From contig NZ_JAEIOS010000013.1 of the NCBI RefSeq assembly GCF_016342265.1, positions 248,001 through 312,000 on the forward strand: a stretch of DNA of 64,000 nt. Direction: 5' to 3'. The notes under the pieces are model-generated. The model was not told the DNA's origin and did no database searches. It worked only from the letters and a program-made list of their open reading frames with translations. Both the position numbers and the translations under genes were made by a program. Source of the DNA: Corynebacterium meridianum. Lineage in GTDB: Bacteria > Actinomycetota > Actinomycetes > Mycobacteriales > Mycobacteriaceae. How positions within the stretch are numbered: position 1 is the first letter of the stretch; each line of letters starts with the position of its first letter. Of the stretch, positions 1-8,370 are shown piece by piece.

Positions 1-698
1 TTGTCGCCACATCCGACTATCTCGAGTGCTCCACCGACAATCAGGGCAGCCACGGTCTCGCAAACTCCGTTCAACTCGAAGGTGATCAGACCACAGGCTC
101 CGCATGTATCGATCTGTTGATTCCCCGTATCGAATTGGAGAAACTCATCAACGATGAAGACGCGGACTCGCAGGACACCGCGGCGGCAATCATCCCCGGC
201 GCTCCGACCGTGAAAATATCCTACCGGGTGACCAACGGTGGAAAAGGTACTCTCGTCAAGTTCAGTATCAACGACCGGTACGGCGAAGAGGCTGGTAGCG
301 GTCGAAGCATGAACATGAGGGAAACACTGGAGTGTGACAAGAATGCAGACGTGAGGGTGAGTGGATCCAGCGGCGTCACCGTGCTTCCCACAGCGGCACT
401 CGGTGAAGGTGAATCCATCACCTGCTGGTGGAATGCCGCGAACCCTTCTGCCATGCAATACCGTACTGACGGCTACCACGTGGACACCGCCACCGTGACC
501 GCGACATTCCAGAAGAGTAATCAGCAAGGCGCCATCGACGACATCCAGGCCTCCGACTCCGCCTGGGCCATCCAACTGAAGTCCCTCGACGGAAAACTGC
601 CGAAATCCGGAGGTCTCGGTATCGCACCCTTCGGGTTGGGCGCACTGATCCTCTTCGCCGGAGCACTGTTCATCTCCCGCAGACAGCGAAAGGCCTGA
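1..698 (+). CDS. Spa-type tip pilin / large surface adhesin, C-terminal part (partial)
   Basis: The reading frame is open from the left edge (first full codon at base 3), so the gene begins outside the window and only about 231 C-terminal residues are seen. They end in a cell-wall sorting signal: LPKSGG, a hydrophobic stretch of about 20 residues and the basic tail SRRQRKA. The motif has Ser where the usual LPxTG has Thr. The gene is first in a row with a major pilin, class C sortase and minor pilin, which is where corynebacterial operons carry the large tip pilin (SpaC/SpaF/SpaI type). Tip-pilin identity is inferred from position and sorting signal; the N-terminal adhesive domain is not visible. 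Four Cys lie in the visible part (two near the left edge, two between bases 300 and 430), so disulfides are possible. Alternative: a non-pilus LPxTG surface protein. Confidence 0.8.
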   Translation, partial: VATSDYLECSTDNQGSHGLANSVQLEGDQTTGSACIDLLIPRIELEKLINDEDADSQDTAAAIIPGAPTVKISYRVTNGGKGTLVKFSINDRYGEEAGSGRSMNMRETLECDKNADVRVSGSSGVTVLPTAALGEGESITCWWNAANPSAMQYRTDGYHVDTATVTATFQKSNQQGAIDDIQASDSAWAIQLKSLDGKLPKSGGLGIAPFGLGALILFAGALFISRRQRKA

Positions 699-840
699 TT
701 CCGTGAACGCACCCGTATTCTTCAGGCAACGTGCAGGACCAGATGTTGCCGGAACCGCACTCGAGTTCAGGTAGATTCATCCGGCCCGGTGGTACAAGAC
801 CGGTCCAGCAAGACACGAGCGAAACGATCGCAAAAACCCA

Positions 841-867
841 GCCCATTTGGGCAGGCCCCTCAGGGGC
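841..867 (+). promoter_or_regulatory. Two small hairpins just before the major pilin ribosome-binding site
   Basis: GCCCATTTGGGC (841-852) and a second stem GCCCC/GGGGC (855-867) sit directly upstream of the GAAAGG ribosome-binding site of the major pilin gene. In RNA they would make two short stem-loops. They may protect the 5' end of the pilin message or adjust translation. No function is proven by the sequence. Confidence 0.4.
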
Positions 868-883
868 ACAGAAAGGCAATATC

Positions 884-2488
884 ATGAAGAACAACACCCG
901 CACGCTCCGCGCTGCGACCCAGGCCACCGTCATCGCGCTGGCTTTCGCCACCGCATCCATCGGCGCCCCCGCCGCATTCGCAGACGAGCCTGAGCCCGAG
1001 ACGAACGTCCCGGCCGCCGCTCCGGTCTCTAGCCTGGACGCCAATCACGATGTGACGTTCACGATCCACAAGCGGGTCAACGCCGACAACCAGCGGAAGC
1101 CGGACGGAACCGCCGCTGATGAGAGCAACATCGGTGGCAAGCCGATCGCGGGCGTCGAATTCACGATCCAGAAGATCAACAAGGACATCACCAAGCAGTC
1201 CGAGTTCAACGAAGTTGCAGCTATGACCCCGGAGGTGGCCGCGGAAAATGTCACCGGTGACGCCATCAAGAAGACCACCGGAACCGACGGCGTCGCGACC
1301 TGGACGAAGTCCGTCGACAACATCGGAGTCGGCGCATACCTGGTCACGGAGACCAAGGCTCCGAAGGGCGTTTCCAAGGCTCGCCCGTTCATCGTGTTCC
1401 TCCCGATGACCAACCCCGACGGTTCCGGCTGGAACTACAATGTCGTCGCGTACCCGAAGAACTCGAAGATCGAGGCGAGCAAGTCTCTCGCAGACAAGAA
1501 TGCGGAGAGGGCCAACGCCGGAGACACCTTCGACTACCAGATCGACACCGCACGCCCCACGGCGGACACCGCGAAGAAGAATCAGTACATCAGCTACTTC
1601 GCTGTCGAGGACACTCTCCCCGAAGAGGTCGTCCTCGCGGATGGCACTACGGCCGAGAAGAAGGTCCGCGTCACGGTCGGTGACACCGACTACACGATCG
1701 ACGACGATTTTAAGGTCCAGAAGGAAGGCGCCAAGGTGACGGTCGTCTTCACCAACGCAGGTCTGAAGAAGCTCATGGCAGCTGCCCCGGACTCAAAGGT
1801 CAAGGTCCTCATTCCGGTCACCGTGCAGAAGGTCGGCGCGACCGACGGCAAGGCATTCAACACTGCCAGCGTCGTGTTCGATGTCAAGGACATCACCGAT
1901 CCCGCCAACCCGGACAGCGACGACGACAACCCGAAGAACCCGGGCAAGGATGACGGAGATGTGCCGACCAAGCCCGAAGACCCCGGAACAGGAACCACCA
2001 ATGAGGTTCCCGCCCGCTGGGCGAACCTCGTGATCAAGAAGGTTGGCGAGGACGATAAAGTCCTTCCCGGAGCCACCTTCAATGTGTACCGCTGCACCGA
2101 TGCCAGCAGCCTCATCGGGGAGAAGCTGACCATCGATGGTAAGGACGCATGGACCACAAATGATCAGGGTGTCGCCACCGTGGAATCCGTCCGGGTTCCC
2201 GATAACCAGGAAGGCGGCGGAGTGGACTTCAAGTACTGCCTCGTCGAGACCCAGGCGCCGGAGGGCTACGAGCTTCTGGTCAACCCCGTCGTCGTTGAGA
2301 TGACGGCAACGTCCGTTGACAAGGACGAGGACAAGACCTCTCAGGAGGCGGAGGTCGTTAACCTCAAGTCCACGTCCTCGAAGCTGCCCTCCACCGGTGG
2401 CGCCGGTGTGGGCCTGCTGATGGCACTCGGTGCCTCGATCCTCGGGCTCGGTGCGTTCGCCGCGAAGCGCGCATCCCGCAAGTCCTAG
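884..2488 (+). CDS. Major (shaft) pilin, SpaA/SpaD/SpaH type
   Basis: A 534-residue precursor exported by Sec and polymerised by the class C sortase encoded next. The start is ATG 884, with GAAAGG 8 bases upstream; the frame is open further upstream but lacks a signal there. Residues 1-33 form a signal peptide ending AFA|DE. A pilin motif with the acceptor lysine is seen in VVAYPKN (about residue 190), an E-box in YCLVETQAPEGY near residue 465, and the sorting signal LPSTGG with hydrophobic helix and basic tail (AAKRASRKS) at the end. In this family the sortase joins the Thr of LPSTG to the pilin-motif Lys of the next subunit, and Ig-like domains carry isopeptide bonds. Two inverted repeats follow the stop and separate it from the sortase gene, which would favour more pilin than sortase. 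Confidence 0.93.
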   Translation: MKNNTRTLRAATQATVIALAFATASIGAPAAFADEPEPETNVPAAAPVSSLDANHDVTFTIHKRVNADNQRKPDGTAADESNIGGKPIAGVEFTIQKINKDITKQSEFNEVAAMTPEVAAENVTGDAIKKTTGTDGVATWTKSVDNIGVGAYLVTETKAPKGVSKARPFIVFLPMTNPDGSGWNYNVVAYPKNSKIEASKSLADKNAERANAGDTFDYQIDTARPTADTAKKNQYISYFAVEDTLPEEVVLADGTTAEKKVRVTVGDTDYTIDDDFKVQKEGAKVTVVFTNAGLKKLMAAAPDSKVKVLIPVTVQKVGATDGKAFNTASVVFDVKDITDPANPDSDDDNPKNPGKDDGDVPTKPEDPGTGTTNEVPARWANLVIKKVGEDDKVLPGATFNVYRCTDASSLIGEKLTIDGKDAWTTNDQGVATVESVRVPDNQEGGGVDFKYCLVETQAPEGYELLVNPVVVEMTATSVDKDEDKTSQEAEVVNLKSTSSKLPSTGGAGVGLLMALGASILGLGAFAAKRASRKS

Positions 2489-2506
2489 TGACCCTGCGTC
2501 ACTGAA

Positions 2507-2574
2507 CCCTCGGTTCCGCCGGTCTCGGTGGAACCGAGGGCCCGTGGGTACCGCTATCTCGCCGTACCCACGGG
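2507..2574 (+). promoter_or_regulatory. Tandem hairpins between major pilin and sortase genes
   Basis: Two adjacent stem-loops: 2507-2520 pairs with 2527-2540 (14 bp, one G-U), and 2541-2551 pairs with 2564-2574 (11 bp, perfect). No T-tract follows either, so this looks more like a 3' stabiliser or leaky terminator than a full stop. It would keep pilin mRNA abundant while the downstream sortase is expressed less. Confidence 0.6.
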
Positions 2575-2639
2575 AGAAGGCTCGTGGGGAGCCTCTGATC
2601 CCCACCACTTTTAGTTGGTTCACTGATCTGGAGTAGTTG

Positions 2640-3593
2640 ATGGCGCAAGAAGTACTTACCGAAGTCTCGGCCGGAGAGAACTCCGCGGACAAGCCCGGGA
2701 GAAAACTTTCCGCGATCCTGCTCCCGATTCTCCTGGTCATCGCGGGTGTGGCCATCCTGATCTACCCGGTCGTGTCCACACAATGGAACAACTATCGCCA
2801 GGCGGACGTCGCGAGACGCTACTCGGAGGTCATCCAGGAGCAGAGCCCCGAGAAACTCAGCGAACAGGTTGAGCGTGCCCGCCAGTACAACAACGAGCAC
2901 ATCAACGGACCGATCCTGGATCCCTGGCTCGCCCGAGTGAGCGAAGACAACGCTGCGTATCAGGAATATCTGGATCAGTTGAACACAGATTTCGCGATGG
3001 CGCAGATCGTCGTCCCCAAAGCCGAGATCAATCTTCCGGTCTATCACGGTTCCGACGACCGGACCCTCGAGAAGGGCGTGGGGCACCTCTTCGGTTCCGC
3101 CCTGCCCGTCGGCGGAGAGGGGACCCACGCGGTTCTCACCGGCCACACCGGATTGACCAACGCCACCCTCTTCGACAACCTCACCAGGCTGAAGGAAGGG
3201 GACGCCTTCTACCTGAATACCTTCGGTGAGCGGATGAAATACCAGGTGGACCAGATCAAGGTCGTTCTGCCGGAGGAGGTCGACGATCTGCGCGCGGTCC
3301 CGGGCCGGGATCTCGTCACCCTGGTCACCTGCACCCCCTACGGGATCAACTCGCACCGACTCCTGGTCCGCGGGACACGGGTCCCCCTTGATCCGGCCGA
3401 AGAGCACGAAGCCTTCCGGGAGACCGGAGGCATCGTGTGGCAGTGGTGGATGATCGCGGCCATCGCCGCAGCAGCGCTCGCGCTGATCTTCCTCTTCGTC
3501 TGGCTCTGGAGGGCATTGTTCGGCTCGAGGGCCACGACCCGCGGTAGGCACGCCGCTTCACGTAATGACGACAAAGAACCGGTGAAACAGTGA
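2640..3593 (+). CDS. Class C (pilin-polymerising) sortase
   Basis: A 317-residue membrane transpeptidase that cleaves LPxTG-like signals and links pilins through the pilin-motif lysine. It has an N-terminal membrane helix (about residues 23-45), the class C lid motif DPW (near residue 100), the catalytic His in LTGHTG, the catalytic Cys in TLVTCTPYG, and the conserved Arg in HRLLVRG. A second membrane helix (WWMIAAIAAAALALIFLFVW) near the C terminus and a basic tail are typical of class C enzymes. ATG 2640 is chosen because GGAG lies six bases upstream; the in-frame TTG at 2637 is too close. Its stop overlaps the start of the minor pilin gene (GTGA), so the two are translationally coupled. 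Confidence 0.94.
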   Translation: MAQEVLTEVSAGENSADKPGRKLSAILLPILLVIAGVAILIYPVVSTQWNNYRQADVARRYSEVIQEQSPEKLSEQVERARQYNNEHINGPILDPWLARVSEDNAAYQEYLDQLNTDFAMAQIVVPKAEINLPVYHGSDDRTLEKGVGHLFGSALPVGGEGTHAVLTGHTGLTNATLFDNLTRLKEGDAFYLNTFGERMKYQVDQIKVVLPEEVDDLRAVPGRDLVTLVTCTPYGINSHRLLVRGTRVPLDPAEEHEAFRETGGIVWQWWMIAAIAAAALALIFLFVWLWRALFGSRATTRGRHAASRNDDKEPVKQ

Positions 3594-4441
3594 AATCTGC
3601 ATCGACGATGAAAACACGTACGGCCGCCGTCCTCCTGGCTGCGACACTCTCGGCGGCAATGGTCCCCTCGGCACACGCGGAGGTCGTCACCGGCAACGAC
3701 GCGGGACTGTCGGTTGACGGCATCCAGGCCGGACGCTCCGTCCAGCTGACCATCCACAAGGCGGCCCCCAACCCGTTCAACGATGTTCCCCCCGGAGAGC
3801 TCCCACCGGGCGGAGTCGCCGGCGCCACCTTCACCCTGGAACGCCTCGGCGGCTACTCACTGGGAGACCCGCTGGTGTGGGACAGTTTCAGGACGCTCAG
3901 TGTCGAAGACACAGAGTCCGCGGAGGTTCTCGACCGTTTCTCCGCTGTGACGGACACCGACGGGAACGCCGTATTCAGCGATCTCCCCCAGGGGCTCTAT
4001 CGGGTACGGGAGACGCCACCCGCCGATCCGTCGAAGGAATTCCGGATCTCGGCACCGTTCCTCATCACTCTTCCGGTCGCGGATGCGGAGGGCAGTTCCT
4101 GGGCCTACGAGGTCACCATCACGCCGAAGAACAAGCCCCACGAGCCGATTCCGGGATCGTCAGGAAGTTCGTCCGGTGGGATCATACCCATCCCCGTACC
4201 GATCCCCGTTCCCGGCCCCGGAGGTTCATCGTCCGGCAGCACCGACACCTCCTCCGACGGCCCCTCCTCCACCACGGAGCCCGGTGGCGGCCCCGCGGTG
4301 GATGAGACGGGCCCGTCGAAAGGTATCGCGAGTTATCTCCCCAACACCGGAGCGGACGTTCTGGCGATCTCCCTGATCGGTATCCTGTCGATGGTCCTCG
4401 GTTTCTTCCTGCTCCGCCGCAGGCGGACCTCCGGAGAATAG
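3590..4441 (+). CDS. Minor (base-type) pilin with LPNTG sorting signal
   Basis: A 283-residue secreted pilin. The GTG start at 3590 overlaps the sortase stop; ATG 3608 is an alternative that still leaves a full signal peptide (MKTRTAAVLLAATLSA, cleaved near SAHA|EV). The middle resembles SpaB/SpaE/SpaG-type minor pilins: LTIHKAAPNPFN near the start of the mature chain, an E-like RVRETPP, and WAYEVTITPKN, which looks like a pilin motif with a candidate acceptor Lys. A Gly/Ser/Pro linker of about 60 residues (SSGSTDTSSDGPSS) leads to LPNTG, a hydrophobic helix and the tail RRRRTSGE. In related pili the base pilin ends polymerisation and anchors the fibre to peptidoglycan through the housekeeping sortase, which is not in this window. 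Confidence 0.88.
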   Translation: MKSASTMKTRTAAVLLAATLSAAMVPSAHAEVVTGNDAGLSVDGIQAGRSVQLTIHKAAPNPFNDVPPGELPPGGVAGATFTLERLGGYSLGDPLVWDSFRTLSVEDTESAEVLDRFSAVTDTDGNAVFSDLPQGLYRVRETPPADPSKEFRISAPFLITLPVADAEGSSWAYEVTITPKNKPHEPIPGSSGSSSGGIIPIPVPIPVPGPGGSSSGSTDTSSDGPSSTTEPGGGPAVDETGPSKGIASYLPNTGADVLAISLIGILSMVLGFFLLRRRRTSGE

Positions 4442-4444
4442 GTG

Positions 4445-4467
4445 GGTGAGTCCCCCGCGGACTCACC
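4445..4467 (+). terminator. Hairpin after the pilus operon
   Basis: GGTGAGTCC (4445-4453) pairs perfectly with GGACTCACC (4459-4467) across a 5-base loop, four bases after the minor pilin stop. No T-run follows, so it may be a weak terminator between the pilus operon and the convergent sigma factor gene. Confidence 0.5.
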
Positions 4468-4557
4468 GGTCAATCGACCGCGCGGGCACATCCCATCGGA
4501 CGTACTTGCGCGGTCGCTCCATCGGCGGTCGCAGCATCGGTACGCCGGTGGTGACGG

Positions 4558-5148
4558 TCAGTTCACGTGCTCGGTGACCGTGGCCGAATCATCGTCATCC
4601 AGCACCGCAGCGGCTATGTCCGCGCGCGCCCGAGCGACCCGGGAACGGATCGTGCCCGTACGGACGCCGGCGATCTTCGCGGCCTCCTCGTAGGTGTAGC
4701 CGAGCACCTGGGTGAGGATCAGAGCCTCACGGCGATCCTCGGGGAGGGCGTCGATCAGCATGCGCGCGTCGACCCACTCGGTCCACGAATCAGAGCTCGC
4801 CGCCCCCGCGGCCGCGTCCTGATACTCGACCGCGGACTTCCGGGGGCGGGCCATGTCGTGGCGGATGTTGTCCACCCAGACGCGACGCGCCAGAGAGAGG
4901 ATCCAGGTACGGGCCGAGGACCGCGCGGCGAACCGGGGGAGTGCGCCCATGACACGGAGATAGGTCTCCTGGGTGAGATCGTCGGCGATGTCGGGGCCGC
5001 CGAGGTGTGCGAGCAGGCGCCAGACGTCGCCCTGGGTGGCGGAGACGAACTCGGCCAGGGCGGTGCGGTCGCCGCGGCCGGCCCTGAGGGCCAGCTCGGT
5101 GACCTGCGCGTCCCGCTGCGCCCGATCGCTCTCACCTGATGACTTCAC
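4558..5148 (-). CDS. sigC: ECF sigma factor, SigC-like
   Basis: A 196-residue group 4 sigma factor. Region 2 is seen in DIADDLTQETYLRVMGALPRF and the following RSSARTWILSLARRVWVDNIR; region 4 with its helix-turn-helix is seen in DALPEDRREALILTQVLG and GYTYEEAAKIAGVRTGTIRS. The GTG start at 5148 gives the full region 2. It is divergent from the catalase gene, the same arrangement as sigC-katA in C. glutamicum, where SigC controls cytochrome bd oxidase and haem/copper-linked respiratory genes. The symbol rests on this synteny plus family. No anti-sigma factor gene lies next to it, in line with SigC, which is thought to respond to respiratory-chain status. The acidic tail (LDDDDSATVTEHVN) is unusual but short. 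Confidence 0.85.
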   Translation of the reverse strand: MKSSGESDRAQRDAQVTELALRAGRGDRTALAEFVSATQGDVWRLLAHLGGPDIADDLTQETYLRVMGALPRFAARSSARTWILSLARRVWVDNIRHDMARPRKSAVEYQDAAAGAASSDSWTEWVDARMLIDALPEDRREALILTQVLGYTYEEAAKIAGVRTGTIRSRVARARADIAAAVLDDDDSATVTEHVN

Positions 5149-5300
5149 ATCCCGGAATATACCAGCGCACAGGTGCGTCTCAATGTCTCCGGGCGCCCCG
5201 ATCGAGTGTGGCGGAAGCGTGCATCCTCCGAAAGTTGGTATTTGGTCATATCTCTGGCGCGCCGTAATTAAATGGCATAGACTTTGAGTCAGAAGCGACC

Positions 5301-5332
5301 GATAGGTAAATCTAAGGGTTGCTTGACCTATC
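5301..5332 (+). promoter_or_regulatory. Inverted repeat in the catalase leader
   Basis: GATAGGT (5301-5307) and ACCTATC (5326-5332) form a 7-bp inverted repeat with an 18-base spacer, 35 bases before the katA start. It could be a regulator site or an RNA stem. The ATAG/CTAT ends recall OxyR half-sites, but the spacing does not fit the usual OxyR pattern. Confidence 0.35.
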
Positions 5333-5366
5333 CCTCACCCCAGCCCAGTCGAGGAGACACACCCGC

Positions 5367-6935
5367 ATGACCAACCAGAACGGCAACACCCCCGAGCCGA
5401 CCGTCGACGACATCGTGTCCGCCGGACAGTGCCCGGTCGCCCACGGTTCCACGACGAGCCTCGCCGGAGCCCCCGTGCCCAGTGAGAACCACTCCGTGAC
5501 CCAGGGACGACAGGGGAGCATCGACCTGCGCGACTTCCACCTCGTGGAAAAACTCGCCCACTTCAACCGTGAGCGCGTCCCGGAGCGCGTCGTCCACGCC
5601 AAGGGATCCGGCGCTTTCGGTGAGCTCACCGTCACCGAGGATGTCTCGAAGTACACCTGCGCCGCCCTCTTCCAGCCCGGTACCGTCACCCCGATGCTGG
5701 CCCGTTTCTCGACGGTCGCGGGCGAGCAGGGTTCCGCTGACGCACTGCGTGACGTTCGCGGATTCTCGCTGAAGTTCTACACCACCGAGGGCAACTACGA
5801 CCTCGTCGGAAACAACACCCCCGTCTTCTTCATCCGCGACGGCATCAAGTTCCCCGACTTCATCCACTCCCAGAAGCGCATGCCCGGCAGCGGACTGCAG
5901 GACTGGAACATGCGGTGGGACTTCTGGACCCGCACCCCGGAATCCGCCCACCAGGTCACCTACCTGATGGGTGACCGCGGTATCCCGAAGGACTTCCGCC
6001 ACATGGACGGATTCGGGTCCCACACCTACCAGTGGGTCAACGAGGCCGGTGAGCGCTTCTGGGTGAAGTACCACTTCAAGACCCGGCAGGGATGGGAGAC
6101 CCTCACCGACGCAGAGGCCGCGGAGACCGTCGCCGCCAATCCGGACTCCTCCCGCGAGGACCTCTACAACGCGATCGAGAACGGCGACTACCCGACCTGG
6201 GACGTCAAGGTGCAGATCATGCCGGTCGATGAGGCGGAGAGCTACCGCTTCAACCCCTTCGACCTCACCAAGACCTGGTCCCAGAAGGACTACCCGCTCA
6301 TCCACGTCGGCCACTTCACGCTCAACCGCAACCCGCGCAACTTCTTCGCCCAGATCGAGCAGGCCGCATTCGCTCCCTCAAACCTGGTCCGCGGCATCGG
6401 GTTCTCCCCGGACAAGATGCTCATCGCCCGCGGCTTCGCCTACGCGGACGCCCACCGTTACCGCGTCGGTGCGAACAGTGAGCAGCTGCCGGTCAACCGG
6501 CCCGTCTGCCCGGTCAACAGCTACTCCAAGGACGGCGCGATGACCTACGAGTTCGACGCTCCGGAGCAGCCCGTCTACAGCCCGAACCAGACGGAGCGGC
6601 AGGCAGGGTATCTGGACGACGGTGGGGAGACCTCCGGTTCGGGAGTCACCGTCGGAACCGCAGGTGACCTCGGCCTGTGGGACAACACCCACGGCACCGA
6701 CTTCACCCGTGGCGCCTACGTCCGGCATCCCGAGGACGACGACTTCGTCCAGGCCGGCACCCTCGTCCGCGAGGTCATGGACGACGCCGCCCGTGAGCGT
6801 CTCGCGGGCAACATCGCCCGCACGATGGACGGCATCACCAGCGAGGTCGAGAAGCAGGTCTACGAGTACTGGACCAATGTCGACGGATGGCTCGGCAACC
6901 GCGTGCGTGAGTTGCGTTCCGACGCCTCCAGCTAG
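5367..6935 (+). CDS. katA: Monofunctional haem catalase
   Basis: A 522-residue clade-3-size catalase that disproportionates hydrogen peroxide in the cytoplasm. ATG 5367 is preceded by GAGGAG at a good distance; an in-frame upstream start (5319) lacks one. Key residues are visible: the distal His in RVVHAKGSG (about residue 76), the distal Asn in LVGNNTPVFF (about 149), and the proximal haem-ligand Tyr in RGFAYADAHRYRVG (about 359). Divergent from sigC and followed by a strong terminator, so monocistronic. In corynebacteria katA is usually under iron/peroxide control; the leader inverted repeat may take part. No truncation is seen. Confidence 0.96.
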   Translation: MTNQNGNTPEPTVDDIVSAGQCPVAHGSTTSLAGAPVPSENHSVTQGRQGSIDLRDFHLVEKLAHFNRERVPERVVHAKGSGAFGELTVTEDVSKYTCAALFQPGTVTPMLARFSTVAGEQGSADALRDVRGFSLKFYTTEGNYDLVGNNTPVFFIRDGIKFPDFIHSQKRMPGSGLQDWNMRWDFWTRTPESAHQVTYLMGDRGIPKDFRHMDGFGSHTYQWVNEAGERFWVKYHFKTRQGWETLTDAEAAETVAANPDSSREDLYNAIENGDYPTWDVKVQIMPVDEAESYRFNPFDLTKTWSQKDYPLIHVGHFTLNRNPRNFFAQIEQAAFAPSNLVRGIGFSPDKMLIARGFAYADAHRYRVGANSEQLPVNRPVCPVNSYSKDGAMTYEFDAPEQPVYSPNQTERQAGYLDDGGETSGSGVTVGTAGDLGLWDNTHGTDFTRGAYVRHPEDDDFVQAGTLVREVMDDAARERLAGNIARTMDGITSEVEKQVYEYWTNVDGWLGNRVRELRSDASS

Positions 6936-6947
6936 TTTTGGCGTATC

Positions 6948-6985
6948 GGGAACGGCCCCCCGACCCCGGTCGCGGGGCCGTTCCC
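6948..6985 (+). terminator. Terminator of katA
   Basis: GGGAACGGCCCC (6948-6959) pairs perfectly with GGGGCCGTTCCC (6974-6985); 12-bp stem, 14-base loop, shortly after the katA stop. Confidence 0.75.
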
Positions 6986-7050
6986 CGTGAGGGGGAAAGA
7001 AAACCCGCGCATCCGGGAATGTGGACGCGTCATCTATGGTTGCAGTGGAT

Positions 7051-7632
7051 ATGCCCCTGAAAAACAGTTCCGACAGAAAACCCGTCTACATCGCCCTGGT
7101 CGCCCTGATTCTCGTGATCGCCATCGGCGTCGCCCTGGCACTCACCCAGCCGTGGCGTGCCTTCACCTCCTCCACCGTCGACGAGGCGTTCCCGGCCCCC
7201 GGAGGAACCGTCGCCACCGCTTCCCGGGACGAGACGGCCACCACCGGGAAAGACATGGATCCGACCGACGCGGACACGGCGGAACCCGCTCAACCGGTCG
7301 AGGTGAAGCGGGGACAGTTCATTTCCGTAGATCACGAGACCTCCGGTACCGCTCTCATCGCGGAGCTCCCGGACGGCTCCCGTGTCCTGCGACTGGAGGA
7401 TCTGGCGAGTCTCGACGGTCCGGACCTCAGGGTCGTCCTCACCACGGCCTCCGGCGACTACTCCGCTCTGGGGGACGCGGGATACGTGACCCTCGGGGCA
7501 CTCAAGGCCACGCACGGCAACCAGAACTACGCCATCCCCGCCGATCTCGATCTGGGTACAGCGAACAGCGTGGTCATCTGGTGCGAGCGCTTCAGCTCGG
7601 CGTTCGGTGCCGCGGAGCTCTCCACGGTCTGA
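7051..7632 (+). CDS. Membrane-anchored DM13-domain protein
   Basis: About 193 residues: a short basic N terminus, one membrane helix (VYIALVALILVIAIGVALAL), a variable Thr/Asp-rich linker, and a C-terminal DM13 domain of about 105 residues. DM13 features are the opening GQFISVDHETSGTA, LEDLASLDGPDLRVVL in the middle, and the closing GNQNYAIP...SVVIWCERFSSAFG with the conserved Cys. DM13 domains are proposed to bind haem or act in redox/electron transfer at the cell surface; no enzymatic role is established. In-frame starts at 7021, 7036 and 7045 are possible; ATG 7051 is chosen as the conservative one (a TATGGT -10-like hexamer at 7035-7040 suggests a very short leader). It faces the Mrp operon across a shared terminator. 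Confidence 0.75.
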   Translation: MPLKNSSDRKPVYIALVALILVIAIGVALALTQPWRAFTSSTVDEAFPAPGGTVATASRDETATTGKDMDPTDADTAEPAQPVEVKRGQFISVDHETSGTALIAELPDGSRVLRLEDLASLDGPDLRVVLTTASGDYSALGDAGYVTLGALKATHGNQNYAIPADLDLGTANSVVIWCERFSSAFGAAELSTV

Positions 7633-7656
7633 CCGCAACCACCGGAACAACGCGAG

Positions 7657-7690
7657 ACTCCCCCACCGGAAAACCCTGGTGGGGGAGTTT
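7657..7690. terminator. Bidirectional terminator, DM13 gene and Mrp operon
   Basis: ACTCCCCCACC (7657-7667) pairs with GGTGGGGGAGT (7678-7688), followed by TTTGCTTT. It lies between two convergent transcription units and probably serves both. Confidence 0.75.
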
Positions 7691-7702
7691 GCTTTCGTCG
7701 TC

Positions 7703-8101
7703 CTAGGCTGATGGATCCGGGGAATCCCCGTCAGTTCCGGCGGGATCCGTCCCCCGCTTTCCGTGGTCACCCGTGCGCAGGGCCTCGACGGTGATCACCT
7801 CCGGGTTCTCCACGGCGAAGATGGAACGTCCCATGTAGAACGTGGATACGCTGGCGATGACGAGCAGTCCGGTGATCGCGACACAGGCGCGCAGCAGATC
7901 CGTGGCGACGAAACCGCTCGTCGACCAGTCGTGCAGCAGGTGTGCGGCGATGATCAGCGGCAGCGCGACACCGATGGTCGGGCCCAGGAGATTCGCCCGC
8001 GTCAGGGCGTCCGGGGCACGCCACAGCGCGGCGGCGGTGACCAGCGTCATCGACGCGGCGAACAGGAGGACCAGGCTGATGATGATCTCGGTGAAGGTCA
8101 T
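7703..8101 (-). CDS. mrpG: Na+/H+ antiporter subunit MrpG
   Basis: 132 residues with three membrane helices (FTEIIISLVLLFAASMTLVTAAALW; NLLGPTIGVALPLIIAAHLL; DLLRACVAITGLLVIASVSTF), the MrpG/MnhG pattern including the AALWRAPDALTRANLLGPT stretch. The chosen ATG (8101) overlaps the stop of mrpF by one base (TAATG). The frame is open upstream but that part is a shadow of mrpF. Hydrophilic acidic tail of about 35 residues (GKRGTDPAGTDGDSPDPSA). Last gene of a six-gene operon; subunit of the hetero-oligomeric Mrp monovalent cation/proton antiporter. Confidence 0.9.
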   Translation of the reverse strand: MTFTEIIISLVLLFAASMTLVTAAALWRAPDALTRANLLGPTIGVALPLIIAAHLLHDWSTSGFVATDLLRACVAITGLLVIASVSTFYMGRSIFAVENPEVITVEALRTGDHGKRGTDPAGTDGDSPDPSA

Positions 8102-8370
8102 TATCGTCGTCCCTTCGACAGGATCCGGGCAAAGGACACGGTGGTCAGCAGACCGAGCAGGCCGGCGAGCAGCGGGATCTCGTAGGAGATCGACGTCGGG
8201 TTGATGATCGTCCACGTCACGAAGATCGCGATCATCGTGTAGAAGACCTTGTCCGCGAGTACCGCCCGGGTCGCGTCCCCGCCGTCCTTCAGCAGCAGTG
8301 CCAGGCTGGACATCAGTGCCAGGGACATCATCACGATGCACACCACGACGACGATGGTCAGTGCACTCAT
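8101..8370 (-). CDS. mrpF: Na+/H+ antiporter subunit MrpF
   Basis: 89 residues with three hydrophobic helices, beginning MSALTIVVVVCIVMMSLAL and including KDGGDATRAVLADKVFYTMIA, the small MrpF/PhaF signature (RxGPTxxDRxxALD in canonical members is here replaced by a diverged GGDATRAVLADKV). ATG overlaps mrpE by four bases. Part of the membrane complex; no separate activity is known. Confidence 0.88.
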   Translation of the reverse strand: MSALTIVVVVCIVMMSLALMSSLALLLKDGGDATRAVLADKVFYTMIAIFVTWTIINPTSISYEIPLLAGLLGLLTTVSFARILSKGRR

